This document shows positions 1-7,637 of a stretch of DNA of 23,385 nt, in pieces. The notes beneath the pieces were generated by a model. The model did no database searches. It saw only the letters and a list, made by a program, of their open reading frames with translations, and was not told the DNA's origin. The position numbers and the translations under genes were made by a program. The stretch spans positions 1 through 23,385 of the forward strand of contig JAKBBS010000038.1 of the NCBI GenBank assembly GCA_021808425.1. Reading direction: 5' to 3'. The stretch's first letter is position 1. Each line of letters starts with the position of its first letter. The stretch is from Actinomycetes bacterium. Lineage in GTDB: Bacteria > Actinomycetota > Acidimicrobiia > Acidimicrobiales > Palsa-688.

Positions 1-35
1 ATCTTCTGACCACGTCTCTCGGCAAGCTTCTCAGC

Positions 36-986
36 GTGATCGAGGCCGTCGGTGGTTTCGTGGCGCTACTTGCCTTACTCTTCTGGGTAGCGGGCAGGGT
101 TCGAGGCCGCTTCGAGAAGCCGGTCGCAACGCTTCTGCTTCTCGGCCCAGCCGTAATCCTGCTCATGATTGGACTGGTAATTCCGGCGATCCGGACGATC
201 TTCTTGAGCTTCCGGGGCCAGTACGTGGTCGGCCCGGACGTCAAGTACGTCGGACTGGCCAACTACACATGGGCGTTTACCGATCCCCACACGATCCACA
301 CGCTCATACGGACAGCCGAGTGGCTCGTCATCGTGCCTTTGGCCTCAAGCGTCTTCGGCTTGGTGTTCGCCCTGCTTGTGGACAGGATGAAATTCCAGGT
401 GATCGCCAAGTCGCTCATCTTCATGCCGACAGCGATTTCGTTCGTAGGCGCGAGCCTCATCTGGAAATACGTCTACCAGTACCGCTCGCCGGGGCTCCCG
501 CAGATAGGCCTTCTATCCGAGGTCGTGATGAAACTGGGTTGGGCGCACCCGCCGAACTGGCTTCTCAGCGCACCACTCAACACATTCCTGATGATGGTGA
601 TCCTGATCTGGATCGAGACCGGATTCGCGATGGTGATTATGGGCGCGGCGCTTCGATCGATCCCAGACGACGTGATCGAGGCGGCACGTGTCGACGGCGC
701 GAAGGGCTGGCGCCTGTTTCGGTCAGTCCAGCTGCCGATGATCTCGTCGACGGTGACCGTCGTTGTGATCACCATCATGACCGCCACTCTTAAGATCTTC
801 GACATCGTCTACACGGTGACAGGCGGGAACTTCAAGACCGACACCCTGTCGAATGAGATGTATAGCCAGATATTCCAGGACTTCAACAACGGCCGAGGGA
901 GCGCCCTCGCAGTGATCCTCTTTATGGCAGTCGTACCGCTGGTGACTGTAAGTGTTCTACGCCTTCGGAAGGAGCGCTACGCATGA
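36..986 (+). CDS. aglF: Alpha-glucoside-type ABC transporter permease (AglF-like)
   Basis: Inner-membrane permease half of a binding-protein-dependent sugar importer. The protein is hydrophobic throughout, with about six to seven membrane segments. It carries the permease EAA loop near residues 210-230 (IEAARVDGAKGWRLF, then LP), which contacts the ATPase. Stretches such as KSLIFMPTAISFVGASLIWK and IFDIVYTVTGGNF match my memory of AglF/GgtC-type alpha-glucoside permeases rather than generic MalF. The start is uncertain: GTG at 36 has no clear Shine-Dalgarno, and the frame stays open to position 3. A CTG at 6-8 overlaps a TGA at 7-9 that could end an upstream gene, and would add ten residues resembling the N-termini of homologues. 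The next gene overlaps by 4 nt (ATGA), so the two are co-translated. Substrate specificity is inferred from family resemblance only. Confidence 0.88.
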   Translation: MIEAVGGFVALLALLFWVAGRVRGRFEKPVATLLLLGPAVILLMIGLVIPAIRTIFLSFRGQYVVGPDVKYVGLANYTWAFTDPHTIHTLIRTAEWLVIVPLASSVFGLVFALLVDRMKFQVIAKSLIFMPTAISFVGASLIWKYVYQYRSPGLPQIGLLSEVVMKLGWAHPPNWLLSAPLNTFLMMVILIWIETGFAMVIMGAALRSIPDDVIEAARVDGAKGWRLFRSVQLPMISSTVTVVVITIMTATLKIFDIVYTVTGGNFKTDTLSNEMYSQIFQDFNNGRGSALAVILFMAVVPLVTVSVLRLRKERYA

Positions 987-1954
987 GTGTCGACGAGGCA
1001 GTCGTAATCGCAGCAGGGGAGACGCCTGAGCCCGCCGGCACCGCAAAGCTTACGAGCAAGGAGGCGCCGAAGACTCACAATCGCATCGCGACGGCGGTGG
1101 TGGTCGCCATGTCCATTCTGTGGGCGCTGCCGGTGTTCGGTTTCCTCGTGACGTCGCTTCGCTCGAAGGCTCAGGCGGAAGGCTCCGGTTGGTGGACGGT
1201 CTTCGTGCACCCCGCCCTGACGTTCTCGAACTACATAGACGTCCTGTTCCACGGCGGAGCGAACATCCAGGGCGGCGGCCTTTTCCCGTACGCCATGAAC
1301 TCGCTCGCGATTGCTATCCCGGCGACGATCATCCCGATCCTCGTGGCGTCCATGGCGGCGTATTCGCTGTCCTGGGTGCGTTTCAAAAGCGCCGACACCG
1401 TGTACTTCATTATCTTCGGGCTCCAGGTCGTCCCTTTGCAGATGTCCCTCGTGCCTCTGCTGCAACTCTACAGCCACGGTGCCCACATCGGCGGCTTCCT
1501 CATATTCCCGAACCTGAACCTGCACGGGTCCATCGCCGAGGTGTGGATCTCGCACACGATGTTCTCGCTCCCGCTGGCGGTGTTCCTTCTCTACAACTTC
1601 ATCTCTCAGCTACCGAACGAACTCATCGAGGCCGCCCGGGTCGACGGCGCCAGCTACCTGTTCATCTACCGACGGGTGGTTATGCCGTTGTCGATGCCGG
1701 CGATCGCCTCGTTCACGATCTTTCAGTTCCTGTGGGTGTGGAACGACCTGCTGATCGGCCTTACGTTCTCGGCGAAGAGCGCAAGCGCTCAGCCTCTGAC
1801 GGTGCAGTTGCAACAACTGTCCGGTACCTTCGGAAGTCACATCGAGCTGCTGACGGCAGGAGGTTTCGTTTCGATCGTCATCCCGATGATCGTATTCTTC
1901 TCCTTGCAGCGCTATTTCGTCCGAGGGCTTCTGGCGGGCAGCGTCAAAGGTTGA
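983..1954 (+). CDS. aglG: Alpha-glucoside-type ABC transporter permease (AglG-like)
   Basis: Second permease subunit of the same sugar importer, forming the membrane channel with the AglF-like partner. It has an N-terminal membrane segment (about residues 36-57), a large periplasmic insertion, then five further hydrophobic segments. The EAA loop (IEAARVDGASYLFIYRRVVMP) lies near residue 215. The ending FSLQRYFVRGLLAGSVKG is the characteristic C-terminus of AglG/MalG proteins. ATG at 983 overlaps the aglF stop (ATGA) and has a purine-rich GGAAGGAG at 967-974. No ATPase gene follows. The gene ends against the convergent GGDEF-EAL gene, overlapping its last codons by 11 nt. Confidence 0.9.
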   Translation: MSVDEAVVIAAGETPEPAGTAKLTSKEAPKTHNRIATAVVVAMSILWALPVFGFLVTSLRSKAQAEGSGWWTVFVHPALTFSNYIDVLFHGGANIQGGGLFPYAMNSLAIAIPATIIPILVASMAAYSLSWVRFKSADTVYFIIFGLQVVPLQMSLVPLLQLYSHGAHIGGFLIFPNLNLHGSIAEVWISHTMFSLPLAVFLLYNFISQLPNELIEAARVDGASYLFIYRRVVMPLSMPAIASFTIFQFLWVWNDLLIGLTFSAKSASAQPLTVQLQQLSGTFGSHIELLTAGGFVSIVIPMIVFFSLQRYFVRGLLAGSVKG

Positions 1955-3911
1955 CCTCACGGGTGCTGAGCGCCCGCTCGGCGAGAGCCTCCTTAGCGAC
2001 TTCGACGAACACCTTCTCGCTGAGCGGTCGGTGAAAGAAGAAGCCCTGGAGGATCTGGACGCCGTGATCGCGTAGGCGCTCGGCGCACGCAGCGTCCTCG
2101 ACGCCTTCGGCGACCACTGTGAACCCGAGCCTGTGCGCCAGCTCTGCGATGCTCTGCACGATCGCATCGTCGGCCGGTGACGTGGAGCTTCGCCCGACAA
2201 ACGACTGGTCTATCTTGATCTCGTCGAGGGGAAGAGTCGGCAGAACCGACATCGACGTGTAGCCGGTGCCGAAGTCGTCCAGCGAGATCTTGACGCCCTG
2301 CTGACGCAGCGGGCTGAGTAGCGCTGCGGCCCTCGAAATGCTCGAAGGCTCGGCCGTCTCGGTTATCTCTACTGTGAGGCAGCCCGGAGGGAGCTGGCGA
2401 CTCTTCAGCTCGGAGAGTATCCAGGAGGCCAGGTCGTTCCTTCCTAAGAGCGCTGCGGACAGGTTTACAGCGACCGGTGCCGTGATTCCCATTGCACGCC
2501 AGCGGACCTGCGCGTCGAGCGCTTCCGCGAGCGCCCATTCCGTCAATCGGCTTACGAGGCCCGTCCTCTCGGCGAGGGGAATGAAACGTGCCGGGGACAC
2601 GGCGCCGTGCTTCGCTCCGCTCCAGCGCATCAGCGCCTCCACCCCGACAACGTCGCCGGTCACGGCGCAGATTTGCGGTTGGTATGCGAGGGAGAGCTCC
2701 CGGCGGTTCACCGCGATGCGAAGTTCTGCGAGTAGGGCGAGATCCTCGGCCGTTAGCGAGCCTTCGTCGCCGTCCCAGACGTGCACGGGCTGGTTTTCCG
2801 CCATGGCGCGCCTGGCGCTCAGCGATCCCTTGCGGATGAGCGTTGCCAGGTCGGCACCGTCCCAAGGTGAGAACGCGACGCCCGTATGGGATCGGATTGC
2901 CAGTTCGATGCCGCCGACCAGGTACCTGCTCACACCCAACGCACGGTTGAGGACGTCGACGAGGATGCTCGCCTTCTGAGCTGCGGTGTCGAGGGAAGGG
3001 CTACGGTGGCCGAACGGGGGGCCGACGACCTCGACGACTACGATCTCGTCGCCGTCGACACGGCCGATCATCGCGTCCGAGGGGATCACCTGACCGAGGT
3101 TCTCGACGATCCGCTGAAGCAGCTCGTTGCCGACCGCGTACCCGAGCGCTTCGCGGGCGTCGCTCAGACCTGCGAGGTTGGTGACTGCCACGACGAGAGG
3201 GCGAGCGGGTCCGCCGCCCAACCGCTTCGCGAGGCCGTAACCGTTGGGCAGTCCCGTATCAGTGTCAACGGTGTCTCTACGGCGGGCGGCCGTCGCGGCG
3301 AAGGCCAGCGCGAAGCCGGCCCCGGCATAGGCGAGAAGCGCTGTGCCGATCAAGGCTGCAGCCGACAGGAGATTGCGATCGCCGGACTGGGTCGACCACA
3401 GCGCCACGCCCAGGGCTGCGGAGTCGATCAGCAGGCGTTTCCACGAGGCGAACAGGGCGTCGAATACGGCGATCCCCGCCCAGACGAGCAGGAAGCAGAC
3501 TGCGCCGTTCCTGCCGTGCGCTCCCCACACGCCCGCGACACCCGACAGAGCGAGCCAGCCTGTCAGGAAGGTCGACGTTTTGGAGCCGATGCTCCTCGCG
3601 CGCATCAAGGCGATCAGTGCGATTCCCGATACTCCTGTTGCGGAGGCGGCGATCCAGCGGTAGGAGAAGGGATAGCCGGCGGCAAGCGCCGCCGGGGGGA
3701 TCACGACGGAGCTCAACACGAGGACTATGCGTATCACCGACAGCGGGCTGAGCAGCTCTATTGGCGCACCTAGCGCGAACCACGAGCGAGTCTTCGGGAA
3801 CCAGGTATTGCGTACTTTTACTGATTTTCGCAGCGGCCGGCTCGTGACGGTTGTCGCGCGACTGTCGGTCGACCAGGCCCTCCAACCTGCTGGCCGCGGA
3901 GAATTCAACAC
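1944..3911 (-). CDS. Membrane GGDEF-EAL protein, probable c-di-GMP phosphodiesterase
   Basis: A 655-residue protein with about six membrane helices (roughly residues 57-206), a GGDEF domain (about 215-380) and an EAL domain (about 395-645). The GGDEF signature reads DGDEI (286-290), with the first Gly replaced by Asp and the Phe by Ile, so cyclase activity is doubtful. The EAL domain looks intact: EAL at 425-427, Asn483 in AVNLS, EITET at 515-519, DDFGTG at 545-550, Lys566, EGVE at 602-605 and Gln622. Hydrolysis of cyclic di-GMP, with the GGDEF part perhaps sensing GTP, is the best inference. The start is GTG at 3911 (TTG follows directly) with no obvious Shine-Dalgarno. The membrane part resembles no sensor domain I can name. 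The gene lies 106 nt beyond the diiron gene and could be read from it or from its own promoter. Confidence 0.9.
   Translation of the reverse strand: MLNSPRPAGWRAWSTDSRATTVTSRPLRKSVKVRNTWFPKTRSWFALGAPIELLSPLSVIRIVLVLSSVVIPPAALAAGYPFSYRWIAASATGVSGIALIALMRARSIGSKTSTFLTGWLALSGVAGVWGAHGRNGAVCFLLVWAGIAVFDALFASWKRLLIDSAALGVALWSTQSGDRNLLSAAALIGTALLAYAGAGFALAFAATAARRRDTVDTDTGLPNGYGLAKRLGGGPARPLVVAVTNLAGLSDAREALGYAVGNELLQRIVENLGQVIPSDAMIGRVDGDEIVVVEVVGPPFGHRSPSLDTAAQKASILVDVLNRALGVSRYLVGGIELAIRSHTGVAFSPWDGADLATLIRKGSLSARRAMAENQPVHVWDGDEGSLTAEDLALLAELRIAVNRRELSLAYQPQICAVTGDVVGVEALMRWSGAKHGAVSPARFIPLAERTGLVSRLTEWALAEALDAQVRWRAMGITAPVAVNLSAALLGRNDLASWILSELKSRQLPPGCLTVEITETAEPSSISRAAALLSPLRQQGVKISLDDFGTGYTSMSVLPTLPLDEIKIDQSFVGRSSTSPADDAIVQSIAELAHRLGFTVVAEGVEDAACAERLRDHGVQILQGFFFHRPLSEKVFVEVAKEALAERALSTREVNL
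1955..1988 (+). terminator. Possible tandem stem-loops after aglG
   Basis: Just after the aglG stop lie two small stem-loops. The first is 1961-1966 pairing with 1970-1975 (one G-T pair, 3-nt loop). The second is 1976-1979 pairing with 1985-1988. There is no T tract and the bases also encode the end of the convergent gene, so this is a weak terminator candidate. Confidence 0.22.
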
Positions 3912-3968
3912 TGATGATGCGTCGGCAGTCTCGTCTTACTACTTGAAGGTAAGGAAGCTGAAGCCTGC

Positions 3969-3982
3969 GCTGCTGTAGCAGC
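3969..3982. repeat. Small inverted repeat between the diiron and GGDEF-EAL genes
   Basis: GCTGC and GCAGC separated by TGTA form a 5-bp stem within the 106-nt gap. No T tract follows on either strand. I see no other structure in this gap, and it may be chance in GC-rich DNA. Confidence 0.2.
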
Positions 3983-4017
3983 TCATTACAAACCCGTCGG
4001 AAGCGGAAATTCGTCGC

Positions 4018-4803
4018 TTACGGAAGGCGCGAGAACCAGTTCTGCAGAAGGTTCAATCCCGCGAGGCCTGGTAGCGCGCCCACCTTCAGGTCAATGCGCT
4101 GGGCAGCTCGCGCGCCGTCCGGCCCGGCGAAGAGGTACCGGGACAGATGTTGCGTCTCGCGCCTTGGCATCACTTTCGACCCGACGGGCGACCACAGGTG
4201 CCTCAGGGCGCTCCGGGTTACCCGGCGAGCTTTCCGGCTCGATGCGAGGCGGGTTCGAGCCTGCGAGGTGTAGAAGCTGATATGCCTCCCCTCCTGGAGC
4301 ATGATCCTCTTGAGCAGGCGGGTGAGAACAGGGTTGTCCGCATTCGCCGCGAGGAGAGCGTAACCGGCCTGGGTTGTCATCTCGTTGACCGCGCCCCACG
4401 CCATTTGAAGCGCGACCAGGTCCGCTCCGATCGTCCAGGTCCCGGCAAGCATGGCTAGCGGCCTTATCCGGTCCGCAATGCCCAGGCTGTCTCGCATCGT
4501 TCCTATTCGTGAAGAGCCTGACGGCTCGCCGTGGGCGGCGAGCACGCTCGCAAGTGCCTCGCCATGCCAGAGCTCCTCGAACGCCCAGATGGACAGGAAC
4601 GATGTCAGGTTCGGGTCGTGGTGCGCCGGGCCGAGCAGCAGGTCCCGCAGGTAGCACGAGGTATGGAACTCGACGTCGTGCATGTAGCGAACGCAGCGCA
4701 GGGCGTCGGGGCGAAGCGGCTCGTCCTCGAACGCCGAGAAGTCGAGGTCGTCCCAGCGCAATCTTGCGGAGTGCCGCTTGGCGTCATCGATCTCGAATGT
4801 CAT
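4018..4803 (-). CDS. Ferritin-like diiron protein (acyl-ACP-desaturase-like fold)
   Basis: A soluble 261-residue helical protein with a full set of carboxylate-bridged diiron ligands: Glu45 (VEFHT), Glu77-x-x-His80 (EELWH), Glu141 (NEMTT) and Glu171-x-x-His174 (EGRH). This E, ExxH, E, ExxH order is that of ferritin-like diiron oxidases and of acyl-ACP desaturases. The protein is shorter than plant-type desaturases (about 330-360 residues), and the C-terminal 70 residues are basic and not recognised. Oxygen-dependent chemistry on an acyl or other substrate is possible; the substrate cannot be inferred. ATG at 4803 lacks a good Shine-Dalgarno. The gene begins 66 nt after the SGNH hydrolase gene on the same strand, so shared transcription is plausible. 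Confidence 0.78.
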   Translation of the reverse strand: MTFEIDDAKRHSARLRWDDLDFSAFEDEPLRPDALRCVRYMHDVEFHTSCYLRDLLLGPAHHDPNLTSFLSIWAFEELWHGEALASVLAAHGEPSGSSRIGTMRDSLGIADRIRPLAMLAGTWTIGADLVALQMAWGAVNEMTTQAGYALLAANADNPVLTRLLKRIMLQEGRHISFYTSQARTRLASSRKARRVTRSALRHLWSPVGSKVMPRRETQHLSRYLFAGPDGARAAQRIDLKVGALPGLAGLNLLQNWFSRLP

Positions 4804-4869
4804 ACCGGGGCTTCGTAGTCCAAGCGTCTCCCGGATGAGTGTCCTCTCTCCGAAGGAGCGTTCACCGGA

Positions 4870-6378
4870 TCACGCTGCGTTTGCGGAGCTGCATCCAGGG
4901 GTCGGGGTCACTGCGACGAGAGGAGGAACCTGCGCCATGGCCGGCAGCTGGAGGGTTTGAGGATTGATCGCGTTCGCGATGGCCGTCTGCCCTGCCGGGT
5001 TCGGGTGCAGGTGATCGCCTGAATCGTATGGGGGGAACATGGCGGTGGGATTGCATTGCCCGTTGTAGACGTCGGCGACGACCGGCGCCATATCAAGGAC
5101 TCCGTCGAAGGCCCCCGACGTACGAATCCAGTTGTCCACTGTCACGAGGTTCGCCTGGTCGGCCGGGCTCCAGTACTCGTCCTTGTCGGTTGCACGCGGC
5201 AGGAGGGTCACACCGATGATCCTCACGCCTGCCTTGTGGGCCGCGGCGATCGCCTGCTGGTAGCCTTGGATCAGCTGAGCGGCGGTGGAGCCGAACCACA
5301 GGTCGTTGGTGCCGAGGAACAGGATGACCTCCCCGACGCCGGGTTGGTTGAGAGCGTCGTTAGCGAGCCGTGACAAGCCTGGCAGGCCACCGCTTTTCGT
5401 GTCGTCGGTTGGCGAGGTCGGCGTTGGTGGGAGGAGCGCGTTGGCGCTGATCCCTTCGTTGATCACCGCTCGCTGCTGGTCCGCCGGCAGTGTGTCGATC
5501 CGCTCCTGGAGCACGTGGGTCCACCGCAGTGTGCTGTTGTACCCGTCGGTGATGGAGTCGCCGACGACGACGATGCTCGGCTGCCCGGTCGTTTCAAGCA
5601 CGTCCACGGCGTCCACGAATCGAATCTGGGTTCCTGGGTAGACGACGCCCTGCATGTTGGCTTGCGACGACAGATTGCCCCGTCCGTTCGGTGTGAAGAA
5701 CACGCGCGTCGAGCTTGTCTTACAGCACCAGTGCAAGCTCACCAGCGTCGTGCTTTGCACCCACAGACTGATAGCGAGGGTCTCGTTGGGGGTCACCGCC
5801 ATCGCTACTGGGTCGCTGTAGGCCTCTTTACCTGGGGCGATCGTGATCTGCGGCGAACCCCCGAAGGTCACCGTGTGGGTCGTGGCAGGCGTGATCGCCG
5901 ACCCTCCTGCGGACTCGGCTAGCGTCGCCGCTCCAATGGTCAGCGGCGAAGTGCCCCACAGGTTCGACACGCGAAATTTCACCGCCTGGCCACCGAGAGC
6001 GACGGTCGCCAAGTCGCGTACCGTAGCGTCAGAAGCGACCCCGTAGCCCCACGACATCGGCGAACCCCATGCGATCCGCCAGGTCGCCTGAGGAGCGACA
6101 GTGGTTGTGGAGGTAGAGGTGGACGTCGAAGTCGAACTCGTCGGTGCAGTCGTCGCCTTGGGCGGGGTGGTTCCGGGATCAGGGCGACTCGAAAGGGCGG
6201 TCGTCTGCTTCCCGGCCACGGTGCTGCCCGGCAGCAGGAACACCGCGACGATCGCTGCCGCAGCGACAACGGCGAGGAGCGCAAGGAGGGGCCAGTTACG
6301 CTGACGCTTAGCGGCGAAGATCGGGCGTCCGGGGCCACCGGGCGCCGGTCCTCCTCCCGCAGGGAGGTAGTGGGTCAT
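4870..6378 (-). CDS. Membrane-anchored SGNH/GDSL hydrolase
   Basis: A 502-residue extracytoplasmic esterase-type hydrolase. Residues 1-28 are cytoplasmic and Pro/Gly-rich, 29-50 form one membrane helix, and 57-97 are a Ser/Thr/Pro linker with a run of alternating Ser-Thr. Residues 98-260 form a beta-rich domain common before secreted SGNH hydrolases. The catalytic domain starts near 266: block I GDSITDG with nucleophile Ser275, block II Gly309 in NEGISAN, block III GTND with Asn358, and block V DHLH with Asp455 and His458. All four SGNH residues are therefore present. Likely activities are deacylation of polysaccharide, lipid or ester substrates at the cell surface; the actual substrate is unknown. 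ATG at 6378 has no Shine-Dalgarno, and a strong inverted repeat sits 7 nt upstream. Confidence 0.9.
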   Translation of the reverse strand: MTHYLPAGGGPAPGGPGRPIFAAKRQRNWPLLALLAVVAAAAIVAVFLLPGSTVAGKQTTALSSRPDPGTTPPKATTAPTSSTSTSTSTSTTTVAPQATWRIAWGSPMSWGYGVASDATVRDLATVALGGQAVKFRVSNLWGTSPLTIGAATLAESAGGSAITPATTHTVTFGGSPQITIAPGKEAYSDPVAMAVTPNETLAISLWVQSTTLVSLHWCCKTSSTRVFFTPNGRGNLSSQANMQGVVYPGTQIRFVDAVDVLETTGQPSIVVVGDSITDGYNSTLRWTHVLQERIDTLPADQQRAVINEGISANALLPPTPTSPTDDTKSGGLPGLSRLANDALNQPGVGEVILFLGTNDLWFGSTAAQLIQGYQQAIAAAHKAGVRIIGVTLLPRATDKDEYWSPADQANLVTVDNWIRTSGAFDGVLDMAPVVADVYNGQCNPTAMFPPYDSGDHLHPNPAGQTAIANAINPQTLQLPAMAQVPPLVAVTPTPGCSSANAA

Positions 6379-6385
6379 GTCTATA

Positions 6386-6413
6386 GTGCCGCTGCTGATG
6401 CCCGCAGCGGCAC
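6386..6413. repeat. Perfect 10-bp inverted repeat before the SGNH hydrolase start
   Basis: GTGCCGCTGC at 6386-6395 is the exact reverse complement of 6404-6413, with an 8-nt spacer. It lies 7 nt upstream of the hydrolase ATG, where a Shine-Dalgarno would be. It may be an operator or a 5'-leader hairpin controlling translation. No T tract follows, which argues against a simple terminator for the upstream gene. The rest of the 188-nt gap (6379-6566) holds three TGCGT/ACGCA elements near 6425, 6458 and 6473 and nothing else I recognise. Confidence 0.6.
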
Positions 6414-6566
6414 GGAATCATGTGGTGCGTAATCCAAGACGGGGTTTGATCCACCTCGTGCGTCCGCAAATCACGCATTAACTCTATACGAGACGCTAGC
6501 CCCTGACAGAGCGCCGCCGCACGGCTGAGCCTACCTGCAGACCCCTTGTCTTACGTCGGATTTCAT

Positions 6567-6767
6567 TCACCCACGCCGCGTGGCCCTGCGCAGGCTCAAC
6601 GGAAAAATTACGGCGGTCGAAGCCGGCACGATCCACCATGCGGGAACGCTCGTCTTGCTGACGGCGTAGGTGATAGCGAGAGCTGCAGCGACGGCCGCTG
6701 CGACAGTCCAGTCGTCACCGACGACGAAGTCATAGCAGAACGCAAGAAAGGCTTTCACCCGTCGCAT
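6567..6767 (-). CDS. Small membrane protein of unknown function
   Basis: A 66-residue protein with a short basic N-terminus (MRRVKAF), two hydrophobic segments (about residues 18-36 and 42-58) and a basic tail (RRATRR). Its ATG shares one base with the stop of the preceding membrane protein gene (TGATG), so translation is probably coupled. I recognise no family. It may be an accessory subunit of the ExxE membrane protein, judged only from the coupling and the shared membrane location. Confidence 0.65.
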   Translation of the reverse strand: MRRVKAFLAFCYDFVVGDDWTVAAAVAAALAITYAVSKTSVPAWWIVPASTAVIFPLSLRRATRRG

Positions 6768-7552
6768 CAGAACCCGGCTCGCGGGGAGGTGGGCGAACTC
6801 GGCGACGGCTCAGGCGTGATTCCGCCGGGAGCGGACGGCTTCGAAACGGCTACGAGGGCCAGCCCGAACAGCGCCACAGCGGGAACAACTACGAGGAGTG
6901 CGGCATCGGATCCAGGCCAGCGAGCGCCCGCTCCTTCGGCACCCCAGAATGTCCCGAAGGAGATCAGCATGACCCCTACCACGAACTTCATCGTGTTCTC
7001 AGGCACCCGTGACAGCGGTGCGCGAACGACGACCCCGAGCGCCACGACGACCAGCACCGCCGCCACCGCGGCGAGCGCTGCGAGGGGGACGTCATGCTGA
7101 TTGGAGCCGAATGTGAGCGCGATGAACGCTACTTCGAGTCCTTCGAGTACGACACCCTTGAAAGACAAAGTGAACGCGTACCAGTCACCGACCAGCCCGA
7201 CGGAACGGTTGTCGGCTGCCCGGGCGGCCGCAAGTTGCTCGCGGAAGATCCTGTCCTCGTCGTGGAGGGACTTGTGGCCGCTGGCGCGAAGCACCGCCTT
7301 GCGGAGCCACTGTAATCCGAAGATCAAAAGGAGAGCGCCGACGAACAGTCGGAGGCTTCGCAGAGGTATCGCCGATAGTGCCGGTCCCAACGCCGCTATC
7401 ACTACCGCCAGGACGGCGAGGCCGGACGCGACTCCTATCAGCGCGGATCGCCAGTCGCGTGCTGTTCCCGCAGCGAGGACGATCGTCGTCGCCTCGACCG
7501 CCTCGACGGCGCAGGCGAGGAAGACAGCAAGGAACAAAGCTCCTGAGTTCAA
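6767..7552 (-). CDS. Seven-helix membrane protein with paired ExxE motifs (FTR1/GDT1-like)
   Basis: A 261-residue integral membrane protein, probably a predicted-transporter family (COG4280-like). It has two three-helix halves plus a final helix: about 3-27, 37-57 and 65-85, a charged loop 86-126, then 130-150, 155-177, 187-207 and 215-235. The first helix of each half carries an acidic motif: EAVE at residues 17-20 and EGLE at 137-140. This layout recalls the iron permease FTR1, whose repeats carry REGLE, although the Arg is missing here, and more distantly the GDT1 cation exchangers. Metal ion transport is inferred from these acidic motifs and from the iron-type ABC importer 85 nt upstream on the same strand. 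The start is TTG at 7552 with GAGGA about 8 nt before it. The C-terminal 25 residues are Pro/Ser-rich. Confidence 0.72.
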   Translation of the reverse strand: MNSGALFLAVFLACAVEAVEATTIVLAAGTARDWRSALIGVASGLAVLAVVIAALGPALSAIPLRSLRLFVGALLLIFGLQWLRKAVLRASGHKSLHDEDRIFREQLAAARAADNRSVGLVGDWYAFTLSFKGVVLEGLEVAFIALTFGSNQHDVPLAALAAVAAVLVVVALGVVVRAPLSRVPENTMKFVVGVMLISFGTFWGAEGAGARWPGSDAALLVVVPAVALFGLALVAVSKPSAPGGITPEPSPSSPTSPRAGF

Positions 7553-7637
7553 AGGAAAGTCCTCATCTGTGCTGCCAGCCTACAAGTGCATGGTTGCGAT
7601 ACCGGACAGAGCGGGCGCCTTCGACGTTGCGGGGCGG

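Noticed and set aside
977..1555. Minus-strand frame opposite aglG
   Set aside because: It is a shadow of aglG, rich in Arg, His and Asp, with no family resemblance.
6092..6150. Repeat-like stretch in the SGNH hydrolase gene
   Set aside because: It encodes the alternating Ser-Thr linker of the protein, not a mobile or regulatory repeat.
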